Shown: positions 27,396 to 38,240, counted from the first letter of the stretch. The stretch is 64,000 nt of DNA from Synechococcales cyanobacterium C42_A2020_086 (GCA_015272325.1 JACYLU010000003.1:1-64000), one strand, 5' to 3'. The notes: generated by a model from the sequence alone, not told the origin. Numbers and translations: made by a program.

Positions 27396-28547
27396 CTAAG
27401 CAACCCACACTAGCTGACTACTGCTGAGCTGAGCTTGATTCGCCAATTGCGCAATTTGCACCTGTGCCGAGCCACCGGCTCCATCCGCATCAAATAATAA
27501 AGCGCCGGTGTTGCGATTGTAGATAAAGCGATCGGTTGCCGTTGCTGCTCTCGTTCCTAGCCGAAATAAACTGGGATCCAACGGTTTACCGGCTTGCCCG
27601 TCTAGCTCAAAGGCGAGTAGGGAAATTCCGATTGTGTCGTCTTTGGCGTCAAAATCTACAATTGTGTCTGCATCCTGGCGGCGGCGACTCGTCAGAAGAA
27701 AGCGGTCTTGCCCAGCCCCGCCGATGAGTTGGTCCTGTCCAGTTCCTCCGGTCAAGGTATCGTTGCCATCGCCACCGTTCAGCGTATCGTCGCCGGCTTC
27801 ACCTAGGAGCTGGTCGGCTCCATCCTCCCCAGTGAGGATATCATCGCCATCGCCACCCCAGAGGAGGTTTGCTGCTGCATTGCCGGTGATGCTGTTGTCT
27901 AGGGCATTGCCAGTACCATCGATGGCTGCCGAACCGACAAGGGTGAGATCTTCGATTTCCTCAGAGAGCGTCCAGCTTATCGAGGATTGAACCCAGTCTC
28001 TGCCGCCAGCGGCCGCTTCGCTCGTGATGTCTCCTATGCTATCGACAATGTATACATCATTGCCGCTGCCTCCAGTGAGGAAATCATTACCGGGTCCGCC
28101 GTTCAGCACGTCATCCCCATCACCGCCAAACAATAAATCATCGCCCGCTCCGCCCAGAATGACATCATCGCCAGCCTCACCCCGCAGTACATTGTTGGCT
28201 CGGTTGCCTCTCAGGGTGTTGTCGAGGGCATTGCCGGTGCCATCAATAGCGGTAGCTCCAGCGAGCGTCAGGTTTTCGATTGCCTCTCCTAGCGTCCAGC
28301 TCACTGAGGCGATCACCGTATCATTGCCCGCATCGGGGTCCTCAATCACGGTGTCGCTACCGTCTACAATATACAAATCGTCGCCCGGCCCGCCGATTAA
28401 GACATCATTACCACCTCCGCCTCGCAGCGTATCATTACCGCCCAGTCCCAGAATGGTTTCATCGCGTCGGCTGCCGTTTAGCCGATCATTGCCAGAAGTG
28501 CCCTGAATCACATTCGTCGGATATCCGGTGAGTTGTCCGGTTGCCAT
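27396..28547 (-). CDS. RTX calcium-binding repeat protein
   Basis: A 383-residue protein built from RTX nonapeptide blocks (GLGGNDTLRGGGGNDVLIGG, GGAGDDLLFGGDGDDVLNGG, GGDGNDTLTGGTGQDQLIGG). They alternate with two copies of a longer unit, VSWTLGEAIENLTLAG/ISWTLSEEIEDLTLVG followed by AIDGTGNALDN, as found in cyanobacterial surface and oscillin-like proteins. The C-terminal 75 residues (ADTIVDFDAKDDTIGISLL, RFIYNRNTGALLFDADG) are the M10-type tail. Predicted to be exported by type-I secretion and to fold with Ca2+. ATG 28547 is preceded by AAGGGG and chosen over an upstream in-frame codon at 28646. No catalytic domain. Confidence 0.87.
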   Translation of the reverse strand: MATGQLTGYPTNVIQGTSGNDRLNGSRRDETILGLGGNDTLRGGGGNDVLIGGPGDDLYIVDGSDTVIEDPDAGNDTVIASVSWTLGEAIENLTLAGATAIDGTGNALDNTLRGNRANNVLRGEAGDDVILGGAGDDLLFGGDGDDVLNGGPGNDFLTGGSGNDVYIVDSIGDITSEAAAGGRDWVQSSISWTLSEEIEDLTLVGSAAIDGTGNALDNSITGNAAANLLWGGDGDDILTGEDGADQLLGEAGDDTLNGGDGNDTLTGGTGQDQLIGGAGQDRFLLTSRRRQDADTIVDFDAKDDTIGISLLAFELDGQAGKPLDPSLFRLGTRAATATDRFIYNRNTGALLFDADGAGGSAQVQIAQLANQAQLSSSQLVWVA

Positions 28548-29562
28548 GTTGCCGCCCCTTATCGCTTGATGGTGATAGTGTATGTGAATGCCAAGGGTAT
28601 GAATACGGATCGTTACCGCTGTAATAGTCACTAAGACATACAGCATCGATCAAACAGGCTGAAGCGCTAGCTCGCGCGACGGCCATACCATTTAACAGGT
28701 TCCTGACATCCGGATCCGGATCAGTCGCGGCGGCAGATTTGTGATTCAGATCACAGCAAAGATCGGGAAATCTTGGGTACCCTAAGGAATTTTTATTGCT
28801 GCCGCAGAAATAAGCGGTTTAGAAAACCCAAGGCATTGATGACTACGCTTTTATGACGACACTGAGGAGGGCAATTGCTCTAGCGTCTTTGGAATTGGGT
28901 CGGTTAGGCTGCTGGGGTGGTTCTAGGCAGACTAAGGCAAGCATTATTTCGCTGGTTGCTTTTAATTCGCCACAACCCCAAACGCTGATCGATAATATCG
29001 ATAGTAACGGCAGTAACGACAGACTGGCTTCAGCGAATCATCGTCTGGAACAGAACTGGTTCATTCACCTCTTCAATACCGCGATCTGGTTCGGTTTCCA
29101 TAGGTTCGGTTTCTACAGTATCAACATCTTTGTTGCCATTCATCGCTCTGAGGCATCGCCCCAAGGAAGGAACTCTTCTTTTTTCAATCCGTCGCCTCTG
29201 GGCAGATGCAAACTGGAGAAAACTCGCTGTAGTCAACCCGTACTCGACGGCAAGCCTCTTTTTTGCCTGGTCTTTCCAGTCTTTATCAGAAGCAACTGGC
29301 AGTTGTGCGGCGGCCCCTGCGCTCTTAGCCGAGTTCAGGAGACTGAAACCTTGATCTTGGCTAGCTTGGCAGATTACACTACTCCACTGATTCAAGAGTT
29401 CTTTATGGCTATACTGCGGAATGATAATAATGGCTCAACGGCTAGATTAGGTGGGTTGATTTCGAGATCCCAGTGCCTATCCAGAGGCTCTAAAGGAGCT
29501 AGCAGCGTCAAGAACGGGGCAGGGGTTTAATTTCTTAATATCAGTTGTGGAGGATAAAGCAC
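28548..29562. other. 1-kb region with no confident gene
   Basis: Two overlapping open frames conflict. 28853-29530 (+) reads as a composition typical of antisense translation. 29030-29395 (-) encodes a 121-residue polar peptide (VASDKDWKDQAKKRLAVEYGL, then RRRIEKRRVPSLGR) that looks more protein-like, but it starts at TTG without a ribosome binding site. Neither is called. The leader of the downstream glycosyltransferase, with GGAGG at 29549-29553, lies at the right end. Confidence 0.4.
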
Positions 29563-31050
29563 GTGAGGCAGTGGTCGGTCGAAATTAGAAAGGCATTTTT
29601 CACCCACGTTTTGTTGATTGGTGTACCCACCGTCTTTTTCTATGGTTTGCGTTCGGGTGGATGGAGCCTGACCGGTTTACATCTCGCTATTGCCACTTTT
29701 TATTTGTTTAGTGCCTTCATGCTGCTGATGGAATCTTCTACAGCCATGTTTCGGCGCTACGCCCGACCGGTCCGCCCCCCCCGAGGTAAACTGCTCCGCT
29801 GGTACCACTTCTTTAAGGACCGAATCGGTATTGGCGGAGCAAAGCACCCAATGCCGACTCAGCCTGTGCCGCGCTGTTCTTTTCTGGTGGCAGCCTATCT
29901 CCCCAACGAACAAGACATCATTCTGGAAACGCTGGAGTATATTCTCCTTAATGTTCAGCGACCTCCAGGCGGACTCGAGGTGATTCTGGCATACAATACC
30001 CCTACTGACCTGCCGATAGAAGATGACCTCCGCCAATTGGCGCAGCTTTACCCGGAGTTGCGCCTTCTGCGTGTGGAAGGAAGCCACTCTAAGGCAGAAA
30101 ATCTCAACGCAGCCTTTGAAGTGGTGACTGGCGAAATCACCTGTATCCTCGATGCTGATCACCATCCCGCCCCCGATTGTTTCTTCCGGGCCTGGCACTG
30201 GATTGCCCAAGGGTACGACGTAGTGCAAGGGCGAAGTATTATCCGCAACCACAACCATAACCTGCTGACTCAAACCATCGCCATCGAATTCGAGATGATG
30301 TATGGCATCATCCACCCCGCCAAATCTTTTCTAACAGACTCCAGCATTTTTGGCGGCTCCAACGGCTACTGGCGCACCTCGGTGCTCAAGCGTATTCGCT
30401 TCAACCCGCGCATGTTAACCGAAGACATTGATGCCTCGATGCGTACCTTGCTCAAGGGTTACCGTATCCTGCATGACCGCAGCATCATCAGCACCGAACT
30501 GGCCCCAGTTGACCTACACTCCTTCTGGTTTCAGCGCAAACGCTGGGCGCAAGGCTGGTTCGAGGTGGGGCTAAAGTATCAGAACCGCGTCTGGGTGTCC
30601 GATAAGCTGAACCTGCGGCAGAAAGTATTTTGGACTTACCTGCTCTACTACTGTGAGTTTTATTCGCTAGTCGCCATTCAAATCATCCCATTGGTCGTGA
30701 GCCTGTCGCTGTATCAGGACTCAGTCCCCCATTCCATCCGGCAATACCTCTGGTTTAGCACACTGCTATCCTTCTGGAGCGGCGTTGCCCAAACTGCTGT
30801 TACGGCTAAGATAGCCGCTATCCGCTATCCTTTCTCCTACTACATCAAGCACATGCTGATGCTGATCCCCTACATCACGTTCAAAAATGTGATTGCGATT
30901 GTAGGGGTTTATGACCACATCCGCGGCAACGATAGCTGGCTCGTCACTCCACGCGGCAAACAGCCTAGCTATCATTCCATTATTTCGCCGTCTAGTCTAC
31001 CATCATCTTCCAATTCACCAGCAGTCCTGAATTCCACTAAGCGTCTGTAG
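29563..31050 (+). CDS. Membrane GT2 glycosyltransferase, BcsA/hyaluronan-synthase-like
   Basis: A 495-residue processive-type glycosyltransferase. Two N-terminal TM helices (FFTHVLLIGVPTVFFYGL; LHLAIATFYLFSAFMLLM) precede the GT-A domain: SFLVAAYLPNEQDIILETL, the UDP-binding CILDADHHP (DxD), MLTEDIDASMRTL (catalytic-base TED) and QRKRWAQGW, the Q-x2-R-W motif that grips the growing chain. Four or five C-terminal TM helices (from VFWTYLLYYCEFYSL onward) would form the translocation channel. Such enzymes polymerise and extrude a polysaccharide; the sugar is unknown and no PilZ or co-polymerase gene is adjacent. GTG 29563 has GGAGG nine bases upstream; a TTG at 29545 is the alternative. Confidence 0.9.
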   Translation: MRQWSVEIRKAFFTHVLLIGVPTVFFYGLRSGGWSLTGLHLAIATFYLFSAFMLLMESSTAMFRRYARPVRPPRGKLLRWYHFFKDRIGIGGAKHPMPTQPVPRCSFLVAAYLPNEQDIILETLEYILLNVQRPPGGLEVILAYNTPTDLPIEDDLRQLAQLYPELRLLRVEGSHSKAENLNAAFEVVTGEITCILDADHHPAPDCFFRAWHWIAQGYDVVQGRSIIRNHNHNLLTQTIAIEFEMMYGIIHPAKSFLTDSSIFGGSNGYWRTSVLKRIRFNPRMLTEDIDASMRTLLKGYRILHDRSIISTELAPVDLHSFWFQRKRWAQGWFEVGLKYQNRVWVSDKLNLRQKVFWTYLLYYCEFYSLVAIQIIPLVVSLSLYQDSVPHSIRQYLWFSTLLSFWSGVAQTAVTAKIAAIRYPFSYYIKHMLMLIPYITFKNVIAIVGVYDHIRGNDSWLVTPRGKQPSYHSIISPSSLPSSSNSPAVLNSTKRL

Positions 31051-31110
31051 CTGCCTAGCACCTGCGATAGAGTGCGAACTTCGTCTGGGTGGATGTAGCC
31101 TAGTTGCCCC

Positions 31111-31566
31111 TTAATGATGAATTGTTGCTTCTAATTCTGCTGCCACTTGCGAGGCACCGAGCTGATCTTCGGGTCGGCGAGTATACCACCATGCCCAGGC
31201 AATTAGCACCGCTTGGAAAGGCAGCCTAGCCCAGTAAAGCCAAGGATGATGGGGAATGCCAGTAATGGGAATACTGTGAATCGCCTGGTAGATATTGGCT
31301 GGAAACACCGCAATAAATAGCGCAACCAAGCCCCAAGCCGCCGCTACACTCACCAACGGAATCACCAGCCCAATGCCTCCTAAAATCTCGAACACGCCGC
31401 TAATGTAGACCATGGCATAGGGATACTGAAACAGAGGCGGGACAATCTTGGCATATTCCTGGGGATGGGTGAAATGCGTGATGCCAACAATAATAATGGC
31501 AACCGCCAGTACCCCCCGCAGGATTTCTTTACGGCGTTTAGCGTCCGACTGGTTCGTAAACTGCAT
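31111..31566 (-). CDS. DoxX-family membrane protein
   Basis: A 151-residue protein with four hydrophobic helices: RGVLAVAIIIVGITHF, YPYAMVYISGVFEILGGIGLVIPL, AAWGLVALFIAVFPANIYQA and ARLPFQAVLIAWAWWY. The short loop THFTHPQEYAKIVPP matches the DoxX-like family. Members are inner-membrane proteins of unclear biochemistry, some linked to redox or oxidative-stress complexes. Start ATG 31566 with AGGAGG a few bases upstream. It converges with the glycosyltransferase gene and stands alone. Confidence 0.85.
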   Translation of the reverse strand: MQFTNQSDAKRRKEILRGVLAVAIIIVGITHFTHPQEYAKIVPPLFQYPYAMVYISGVFEILGGIGLVIPLVSVAAAWGLVALFIAVFPANIYQAIHSIPITGIPHHPWLYWARLPFQAVLIAWAWWYTRRPEDQLGASQVAAELEATIHH

Positions 31567-31896
31567 AGGTACCTCCTGTAGGCTGCATCAGAATCTCGGT
31601 AGGTGTCCAGGTCGATAAAATTGTCAGTAGACTTCCGTTGGTCTTACGCCCGACTCGCTACAAAACGGATGGTGGCATAGACTCATGAAATAGACAAAGG
31701 ACAAAGTGCGGGTGCTCCAGCAAAACACTCCAGCAAGACATGAGTGCAAATTCTTGGTTTTACCTTACCAGCCCCGGTGAACTGATCACTTCTGTCTAAA
31801 GCTAGTTCTTGTCTGCAGCATTGGCAGGATACACAAAAGTAGGGCGATATTCAGCCGCACCCTTGTGATCAACCTGCACTGAGCTAGAAACCCTAG
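31567..31896. other. Divergent promoter region between doxX-like and uvsE
   Basis: A 330-bp stretch; no gene or strong hairpin seen. AGGAGG at about 31570-31575 (minus sense) serves the DoxX gene. uvsE has no obvious Shine-Dalgarno sequence. Confidence 0.4.
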
Positions 31897-32835
31897 ATGC
31901 CTATGCTGCTTTCTCCGCCTTCTCCCGAATTAGGACTGGTCTGCATTACTGCTTCCAACCAAGTCCGGTTTCGAGCACTAACGCGCAAGCGTCTGTTGCA
32001 GTTCTCGGTGTCCGAACAAGAGACCGCATTGCGCCAGCTTTACCGCGAGAATGTGCAGCGCTTGGCTGCTGCCGTTGACTTCTGCCATCAGCACGGAATT
32101 CGTCTTTACCGGCTGAGTTCGGCTCTGTTTCCGTTTGCAGATGAACCGGTTGGAGCAGCGATTCTCAAGGAATTCGCCGCTGAGATGCAGCAGTTAGGGC
32201 AGCGAGCTGCCACCTTGGGAATTCGCCTCGTGCTGCATCCCGATCAGTTTGTAGTATTGAGTTCCGATCGCCCGGAAGTGATTGCCAACAGTATTAAGAT
32301 TCTGACCCTACACGCCTTGACGTTTGATCTGCTTGGACTACCCCGCTCTCCTTGGGCGCTAATGAACATTCATGGTGGTAAAGGGGATCGCGCCGAGCGG
32401 CTGGTGCAAGTGATTCGGGACCTGCCCGATGGAATCCGCCAGCGCCTAACGCTAGAAAATGATGAGTACACCTATAGCTCTAGCGAGATTCTGGCTGTGT
32501 GTCGGGCAGCAGGGGTGCCCATGGTGTTCGATGCTCACCACCATCTGATCCACGAACAGCTTGATAGTTACGACGATCCCAGCATTGGCAGCATGGTGCA
32601 GGCGGCTCGTACCACCTGGCCCATACCAGACTGGCAAGTGGTGCATATCTCTAATGGCAAAGACGCGCTGCGAGATCCCCATCACAGCGACTATATTACC
32701 CGAATGCCCAGCTCCTACCGAACAGTTCCCTGGATCGAGGTGGAAGCTCGGATGAAAGAGGATGCCATCGCCCAACTGCGGCAAGAGTGGTTAGCGCCGC
32801 ATCTGCCCTGTCTGGAGAGCTATGCCCAAAAGTAG
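31897..32835 (+). CDS. uvsE: UV DNA-damage endonuclease UvsE
   Basis: A 312-residue TIM-barrel enzyme that nicks DNA immediately 5' of UV photoproducts, starting an alternative excision-repair path. Metal and catalytic motifs in order: YRLSSALFPFADEP, RLVLHPDQFVVLSS, MNIHGGKGDRAERL, RLTLENDEYTYS, VFDAHHHLIHEQL, VVHISNGKDALRDPHHSDYI. The N-terminal LGLVCITAS fits the family start. Length is standard. It is followed closely by a Dps gene on the same strand, a plausible stress pairing. Confidence 0.93.
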   Translation: MPMLLSPPSPELGLVCITASNQVRFRALTRKRLLQFSVSEQETALRQLYRENVQRLAAAVDFCHQHGIRLYRLSSALFPFADEPVGAAILKEFAAEMQQLGQRAATLGIRLVLHPDQFVVLSSDRPEVIANSIKILTLHALTFDLLGLPRSPWALMNIHGGKGDRAERLVQVIRDLPDGIRQRLTLENDEYTYSSSEILAVCRAAGVPMVFDAHHHLIHEQLDSYDDPSIGSMVQAARTTWPIPDWQVVHISNGKDALRDPHHSDYITRMPSSYRTVPWIEVEARMKEDAIAQLRQEWLAPHLPCLESYAQK

Positions 32836-32948
32836 AGGCTTCTTAGACTCGCTCAGCGCGCTAGATCTCCCTTGCGATCGATGTCTGTGCGTTCTATAGA
32901 CGGTTGAATGAAGCAGTAAGGAACGAATGCAATGGAGAGTACAGAGTA

Positions 32949-33488
32949 ATGCGTAAGCTGAATATTGGCTTGACTGAAGAGCAGCGCCAAGGCGTTATTG
33001 AACTGCTAAACCGTGACCTGGCTGATGCCTATCTTCTGCTGATCAAGACGAAGAAGTACCACTGGGATGTGGTCGGTCCGCAATTCCGCTCTCTCCATGA
33101 GCTGTGGGAAGAGCAGTATGAAACCTTAACCGAGTCCATTGACAGCATTGCTGAACGAGTGCGCACCCTAGGTGGCTATCCCGTTGGTTCGGCCGAAGGC
33201 TTCTTGAAGCTGGCTTCAATCAAAGAAGATGCAGGTTCGGTTCCCCGGGCAACCGATATGGTGGCTAACTTGGTGAACGACCACGAGCAGGTCATTCGTA
33301 ACCTGCGTGAGCATGTGGATCAGTGCAGCGAGGAATTCCATGACGAGGGTACGGCCGATTTCCTTACCGGGCTGATGGAAGGGCACGAAGAAATGGCCTG
33401 GATGCTGCGCTCCTTCATTGAAGGGGAATCGTTGGAGCCAGACGGTAGCGTGCAAAACAAGCAGATGAAGTCGCCTGTAGGGGTGTAG
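32949..33488 (+). CDS. Dps-family ferritin-like protein
   Basis: A 179-residue protein of the Dps/bacterioferritin superfamily, forming hollow dodecamers that oxidise and store iron and shield DNA. The ferroxidase site, shared between subunits, is visible in KTKKYHWDVVGPQFRSLHELWEEQYE (His, then Asp/Glu) and ESIDSIAERVRTLGGYP. ATG 32949 (MRKLNIGL) follows ATGGAGAG at a usable distance; an upstream in-frame codon at 32904 is less likely. The C-terminal 25 residues (EPDGSVQNKQMKSPVGV) are a flexible tail. A strong terminator follows 110 bp downstream. Confidence 0.92.
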   Translation: MRKLNIGLTEEQRQGVIELLNRDLADAYLLLIKTKKYHWDVVGPQFRSLHELWEEQYETLTESIDSIAERVRTLGGYPVGSAEGFLKLASIKEDAGSVPRATDMVANLVNDHEQVIRNLREHVDQCSEEFHDEGTADFLTGLMEGHEEMAWMLRSFIEGESLEPDGSVQNKQMKSPVGV

Positions 33489-33598
33489 AACTGGCAACCC
33501 ATGGGTGGTCTATTGCCTGTCTATTGTCTGTTTATCCCTGTCCTTCGACGAAAAACCTCCTCTTACGTTTAGCCCTGTTGACTGACTAGTAGACCTCT
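33489..33598. other. 3' untranslated stretch after dps
   Basis: Short linker between the Dps stop codon and its terminator; contains repeated CTATTGYCTGT motifs (33510-33530). Confidence 0.4.
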
Positions 33599-33632
33599 AA
33601 GCTCCCGGTTGTAGAACTTGGGAGCTTTTTTA
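33599..33632 (+). terminator. Rho-independent terminator after dps
   Basis: AAGCTCCC pairs with GGGAGCTT around a 13-nt loop, followed by a run of T (TTTTTTAT). Textbook layout on the plus strand; closes the uvsE-dps transcript. Confidence 0.9.
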
Positions 33633-34149
33633 TCTAAGTCAGTTCTTAACTGTCAAAGCGCGGCATCTTCAGATAGTGAAAAGCTGATGAAAAGTGGTGT
33701 AATAAAGCCCTGGCCTTGGAGTGCAAAATCGGGCTTTTCACACTATTTCCTCCTGTTCTTCTCCTGCGTGAGTTCTCTGTTTTATTTCATTTGGAATTGA
33801 CTCAGCGTTTCATATCCTGACAACCTACGTATTTACTTCTCTACGTACGCGTCCTCTAAAGGATATTTAAAAACTATCTGATTGGCTCCTGTGCTGCTCG
33901 AAACCAGCACTCTGTTCCAGTACTTGAAAAACTCACCTCGTTGATTGTCTGCGTTTCGCGTTCTGCACAACCGTTCCCGCTGTTCCAACCTCCGCTACGC
34001 TAAGTTCCACCCCACGCTGCATCAGGTCTCACCATAGGCGCTTGCTGCCTACCGCACCCCCTGATTAAAATAGCGAGCCTCCAGACCCACCTGAGAGGCT
34101 ATCTCTAGGGAACACTGGAGCACCTAGCCGCTGTTAATGATTTGTAGAA
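33633..34149. other. 517-bp region without a gene
   Basis: Nothing convincing. A 60-codon frame at 33618-33800 overlaps the terminator and is rejected. CTACGTATTT/CTACGTACG (33825-33850) is a short near-repeat. Confidence 0.4.
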
Positions 34150-34223
34150 TCGGGATGAGAGGATTTGAACCTCCGGCCCCTTCGTCCCGAACGAAGTGCG
34201 CTACCAAGCTGCGCTACATCCCG
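34150..34223 (-). tRNA. trnP: tRNA-Pro (anticodon CGG)
   Basis: Minus-strand cloverleaf. The acceptor arm CGGGATG pairs with CATCCCG with A as discriminator. The D arm is GCGC-AGCTTGGTA-GCGC. The anticodon stem CTTCG/CGAAG encloses loop TTCGGGA with anticodon CGG. The T arm contains GGTTCAAATCC. CCA is not encoded. Reads proline CCG codons. Confidence 0.95.
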
Positions 34224-34595
34224 CTATCTAACGTTTGGTTGAACGTTTGGTTGCGTTTTGGTTGCTCCTGCACCGGCTATCTGCCAATCGAGACACCGTA
34301 GTCCATACTAGCATTGTTGGCTCAACATGGCATAGCCAGTTTAAATTTGGTGATTAAATTGGCAATTAAATCGAATGGTGCTCTACCGCTTCTCGGTCTG
34401 AGACAGGCTGATACAGAAGGACACCGAGTCAAGGGCGAAATTAAACAGGAAATCCAACGTTGCCTCTACAGCGAAGGCGAGAGAGATTGCTAATCTGTAA
34501 TAAACGAACACAAGTCCTGCTGTTTGGGTCTGGGTTCGGCACCGTTGTTGGTTGACGGGTTGGTTGACGCTCAATTAAGCTGCTTTGTTAAATCT
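34224..34595. other. Leader region between tRNA-Pro and metH
   Basis: 372 bp with direct repeats GTTTGGTTG (34233-34255) and GGTTGACG (34551-34569). I see no cobalamin or SAM riboswitch core here. A 63-codon minus-strand frame is not gene-like. Confidence 0.4.
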
Positions 34596-37500
34596 ATGAC
34601 ACATCCCTTTCTGACTCGCCTCCATAGCCCCGATCGTCCTGTGATTGTTTTCGATGGTGCCATGGGTACCAATTTGCAGGTGCAAAATTTAACCGCTGCC
34701 GATTTCGGAGGAGCCGAGTACGAGGGCTGTAACGAATATCTGGTGATTACGAAGCCGGACGCCGTAGCTAAGGTTCACCGCGATTTTCTGGCGGCAGGGG
34801 CAGACGTCATCGAAACCGACACCTTTGGCAGCAGCCCGATTGTCTTAGCGGAATACAACTTAGCCGACCAAGCTTATAATTTGAGCCGCAAAGCCGCCGA
34901 GCTAGCTAAGCAGTGTGCCCAGGAGTTTTCGACACCCGACAAGCCGCGATTCGTAGCTGGCTCGATGGGGCCAGGCACCAAACTGCCAACCCTAGGTCAT
35001 GTTCGCTACGACGAGCTGAAGGCTGCCTTTGAGGTGCAGGCAGAGGGGTTGTTTGATGGCGGTGTCGATCTGTTTATCATCGAAACCTGTCAGGATGTGC
35101 TGCAAATCAAGGCGGCCCTGAATGCCGTGGAAACCGTCTTTGCCCAGAAAGGCGAGCGTCGCCCCTTGATGGTGTCGGTAACGATGGAAGTGCAGGGCAC
35201 GATGCTGGTGGGTACCGATATCAGCGGCGTATTGGCGATTCTGGAGCCGTACCCCATTGATATCCTGGGGCTAAACTGCGCTACGGGACCAGACCGGATG
35301 GCGGATCACATTAAGTACCTCACCGAGAATGCCCCCTTTGTGATCTCCTGCATTCCCAATGCCGGCTTGCCCGAGAACGTTGGCGGCCATGCCCATTACA
35401 AACTGACGCCGATGGAGCTGCGGCTGGCCCTGCATCGCTTTGTGGAAGACTGGGGCGTACAGGTGATTGGCGGCTGCTGTGGTACTCGTCCTGAGCACAT
35501 TCAGGCATTGGCAGAAATTGCCCAAACCTTGCATCCCAAACCGCGAGCGGTGCGGCTGAACGAGCGGCAGTGGATGAATGGTCGCGTCTGCGTCTCTGAA
35601 ACCCCGCGTCCGCCCCTCAGCTACGTCCCGGCAGCTGCTTCGATCTACACCGCCCAACCCTACCAGCAAGACAATTCCTTCCTGATCGTCGGGGAACGCC
35701 TTAACGCTAGCGGCTCCAAGAAAGTGCGGGAACTGCTGAACGCCGAAGATTGGGACGGGCTGATTGCCGTTGCCAAATCCCAGGTGAAGGAGGGCGCTCA
35801 TGTCCTAGATGTGAACGTGGACTATGTGGGGCGCGATGGCGTCCGCGATATGCACGAGCTGGTGTCTCGTCTCGTCACCAATATCACTCTGCCGCTGATG
35901 CTAGACTCAACCGAATGGCAAAAGATGGAAGCCGGGCTGAAGGTGGCGGGCGGCAAATGCATCCTCAACTCCACCAACTACGAAGACGGCGATGAGCGCT
36001 TCTTCAAGGTATTGGAGCTGGCTAAGCAGTACGGAGCGGGCGTGGTCGTCGGCACAATCGATGAAGAGGGCATGGCCCGCACCGCAGAGCGCAAGGTTCA
36101 GATCGCCCAGCGCGCCTATCGAGATGCGATTGAGTTCGGCATTCCGCCCCACGAGCTGTTTTTTGACACGCTGGCCCTGCCAATTTCCACCGGCATCGAA
36201 GAAGACCGCGAGAACGGCAAGGCGACAATCGAAGCCATCCGCCAGATCCGGGAACAGTTGCCCGGCGTTCACTTCATGCTCGGAGTGTCAAACATTTCCT
36301 TTGGCTTGAGTCCGGCGGCGCGGATTACGCTCAACTCGATGTTTCTGCATGAGGCGATGCAGGTCGGCATGGATGGGGCAATCGTCTCGGCGGCGAAAAT
36401 TCTGCCGCTAGCCAAGATTGATCCTGAGCATCAAGAGGTCTGCCGCGATCTAATCTACGACCGCCGCCGCTTCGACAACGACGGCATCTGCATCTACGAC
36501 CCCCTAACTCGCCTCACCGAGCTGTTTGCTGGCGTTAGCGCTAAGGATGCCCGGACAGGGAACTCGCTAGCAGACCTGCCCATCGAAGAGCGCTTGAAGC
36601 AGCACATCATCGACGGCGAGCGCATTGGGCTAGAGGATGCTCTGAGGCTGGCCCTAGAGCAGTATCCGCCGCTAGAGATCATCAACACTTTCTTGCTAGA
36701 TGGCATGAAGGTCGTAGGCGAACTATTCGGCTCCGGACAAATGCAGCTCCCCTTTGTGCTGCAATCTGCTGAAACGATGAAGGCGGCGGTGGCCTTCCTA
36801 GAGCCGTTTATGGAGAAAACCGAAAGTAGCGACTCCGGCAAAGGCAAGTTTTTGATCGCCACGGTCAAGGGCGATGTTCACGATATCGGCAAAAACCTCG
36901 TAGACATCATCCTGACAAACAACGGCTACAAGGTGATTAACCTGGGCATCAAGCAGCCGGTGGATGCCATTATCGATGCTTACCACGAGCACCAGCCCGA
37001 CTGCATTGCCATGAGTGGACTACTCGTGAAATCCACTGCCTTCATGAAGGAAAACCTGGAGGTGTTCAATGAGCGCGGCATTACGGTGCCGGTCATTCTG
37101 GGTGGCGCAGCTCTGACGCCCAAATTCGTCTACGAAGACTGCCAGAATACCTACCACGGGCAGGTGATCTACGGCAAAGATGCCTTCGCCGATCTGACCT
37201 TTATGGATCGGCTGATGCCCGCCAAGCAGGACGGCAAATGGAGCGACCAAGAGGGCTTCCTGGAAGACTACGCCCAATACAACCAGAGAGGGCGGCAGGC
37301 CATTGAGGCGGCCGAACGCGAGCTGAGCGGTGCCCCTGCTGCCTCGGAAAAACCAGCCGAGCCGAGTGAAGTCGATACTCGCCGCTCGGAAGCCGTCGAA
37401 GTCAATATTCCCCGCCCCACACCGCCGTTCTGGGGCACGCGGATTCTGACCCCTGCCGATCTGTCGCTGACAGAGCTGTTTTGGTACCTCGATTTGCAGG

Positions 37501-38240
37501 CGCTGATCGCTGGGCAGTGGCAGTTCCGCAAACCCAAGGAGCAATCCCGCGAGGAGTACGATGCTTTTCTTGCCGAGAAGGTTCACCCAATCCTGGAGCA
37601 GTGGCAGCAGCGGATTGTGCAGGAAAATCTACTGCACCCGCAGCTCGTCTATGGCTATTTCCCTTGCGTCGCTGTGGGCAACTCGGTGCAGATCTACGAT
37701 CCCAGCGTCATGGAGCAGGGTTTAACGCCCCAATCGGCCCAGCCAATCGTCACCTGGACCTTTCCGCGCCAAAAGTCGCTGCGGCGGCTCTGCATTGCCG
37801 ACTTCTTCCGCCCGATTGCAGAAAATCAGTTCGACGTCTTCCCGATGCAGGCGGTGACGGTGGGGCACATCGCCACCGAGTTTGCGCAGCAGCTCTTTGC
37901 CGCCAACCAATACACCGACTACCTCTATTTCCACGGTTTGGCGGTGCAGATGGCAGAGGCGCTGGCGGAATGGTGCCATGCCCAGATTCGTCGCGAACTC
38001 GGCTACGGCGATCAAGAACCCGACACAATCCGCGATATGCTGGCTCAGCGCTACCAAGGTTCGCGCTATAGCTTTGGCTACCCCGCTTGCCCAAATGTCA
38101 CCGACCAGTACCAACTGCTGGAATTGCTGGGTGCTGACCGCATTGGCATGTCAATGGATGAGAGCGAACAGCTCTACCCGGAGCAGTCTACCACCGCCAT
38201 CATCGTCTACCACCCGGTCGCCAAGTACTTTAGTGCTTAG
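34596..38240 (+). CDS. metH: Cobalamin-dependent methionine synthase MetH
   Basis: A 1214-residue modular enzyme that methylates homocysteine from methyltetrahydrofolate through methylcobalamin. The homocysteine domain (1 to about 330) starts [16 protein letters not shown] and ends with the zinc ligands in [12 protein letters not shown]. The folate domain (about 365-640) shows [18 protein letters not shown] and [13 protein letters not shown]. The cobalamin domain has the cap, then DVHDIGKN near residue 760, whose His is the lower axial ligand of B12. A reactivation domain (about 900-1214) includes the SAM-binding [15 protein letters not shown] Pro/Glu-rich linker (about 910-935) lies before it. 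ATG 34596 (MTHPFLTRL) is chosen over an upstream in-frame extension. The full four-module length indicates an active enzyme. Confidence 0.97.
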   Translation: MTHPFLTRLHSPDRPVIVFDGAMGTNLQVQNLTAADFGGAEYEGCNEYLVITKPDAVAKVHRDFLAAGADVIETDTFGSSPIVLAEYNLADQAYNLSRKAAELAKQCAQEFSTPDKPRFVAGSMGPGTKLPTLGHVRYDELKAAFEVQAEGLFDGGVDLFIIETCQDVLQIKAALNAVETVFAQKGERRPLMVSVTMEVQGTMLVGTDISGVLAILEPYPIDILGLNCATGPDRMADHIKYLTENAPFVISCIPNAGLPENVGGHAHYKLTPMELRLALHRFVEDWGVQVIGGCCGTRPEHIQALAEIAQTLHPKPRAVRLNERQWMNGRVCVSETPRPPLSYVPAAASIYTAQPYQQDNSFLIVGERLNASGSKKVRELLNAEDWDGLIAVAKSQVKEGAHVLDVNVDYVGRDGVRDMHELVSRLVTNITLPLMLDSTEWQKMEAGLKVAGGKCILNSTNYEDGDERFFKVLELAKQYGAGVVVGTIDEEGMARTAERKVQIAQRAYRDAIEFGIPPHELFFDTLALPISTGIEEDRENGKATIEAIRQIREQLPGVHFMLGVSNISFGLSPAARITLNSMFLHEAMQVGMDGAIVSAAKILPLAKIDPEHQEVCRDLIYDRRRFDNDGICIYDPLTRLTELFAGVSAKDARTGNSLADLPIEERLKQHIIDGERIGLEDALRLALEQYPPLEIINTFLLDGMKVVGELFGSGQMQLPFVLQSAETMKAAVAFLEPFMEKTESSDSGKGKFLIATVKGDVHDIGKNLVDIILTNNGYKVINLGIKQPVDAIIDAYHEHQPDCIAMSGLLVKSTAFMKENLEVFNERGITVPVILGGAALTPKFVYEDCQNTYHGQVIYGKDAFADLTFMDRLMPAKQDGKWSDQEGFLEDYAQYNQRGRQAIEAAERELSGAPAASEKPAEPSEVDTRRSEAVEVNIPRPTPPFWGTRILTPADLSLTELFWYLDLQALIAGQWQFRKPKEQSREEYDAFLAEKVHPILEQWQQRIVQENLLHPQLVYGYFPCVAVGNSVQIYDPSVMEQGLTPQSAQPIVTWTFPRQKSLRRLCIADFFRPIAENQFDVFPMQAVTVGHIATEFAQQLFAANQYTDYLYFHGLAVQMAEALAEWCHAQIRRELGYGDQEPDTIRDMLAQRYQGSRYSFGYPACPNVTDQYQLLELLGADRIGMSMDESEQLYPEQSTTAIIVYHPVAKYFSA

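Noticed and set aside
28853-29530. 225-codon plus-strand open frame
   Set aside because: Composition is not protein-like, no ribosome binding site, and a more plausible minus-strand frame overlaps it; neither is strong enough to call.
34224-34595. Possible cobalamin or SAM riboswitch ahead of metH
   Set aside because: No B12-box-like core or SAM-riboswitch pattern could be found by eye; only short direct repeats.
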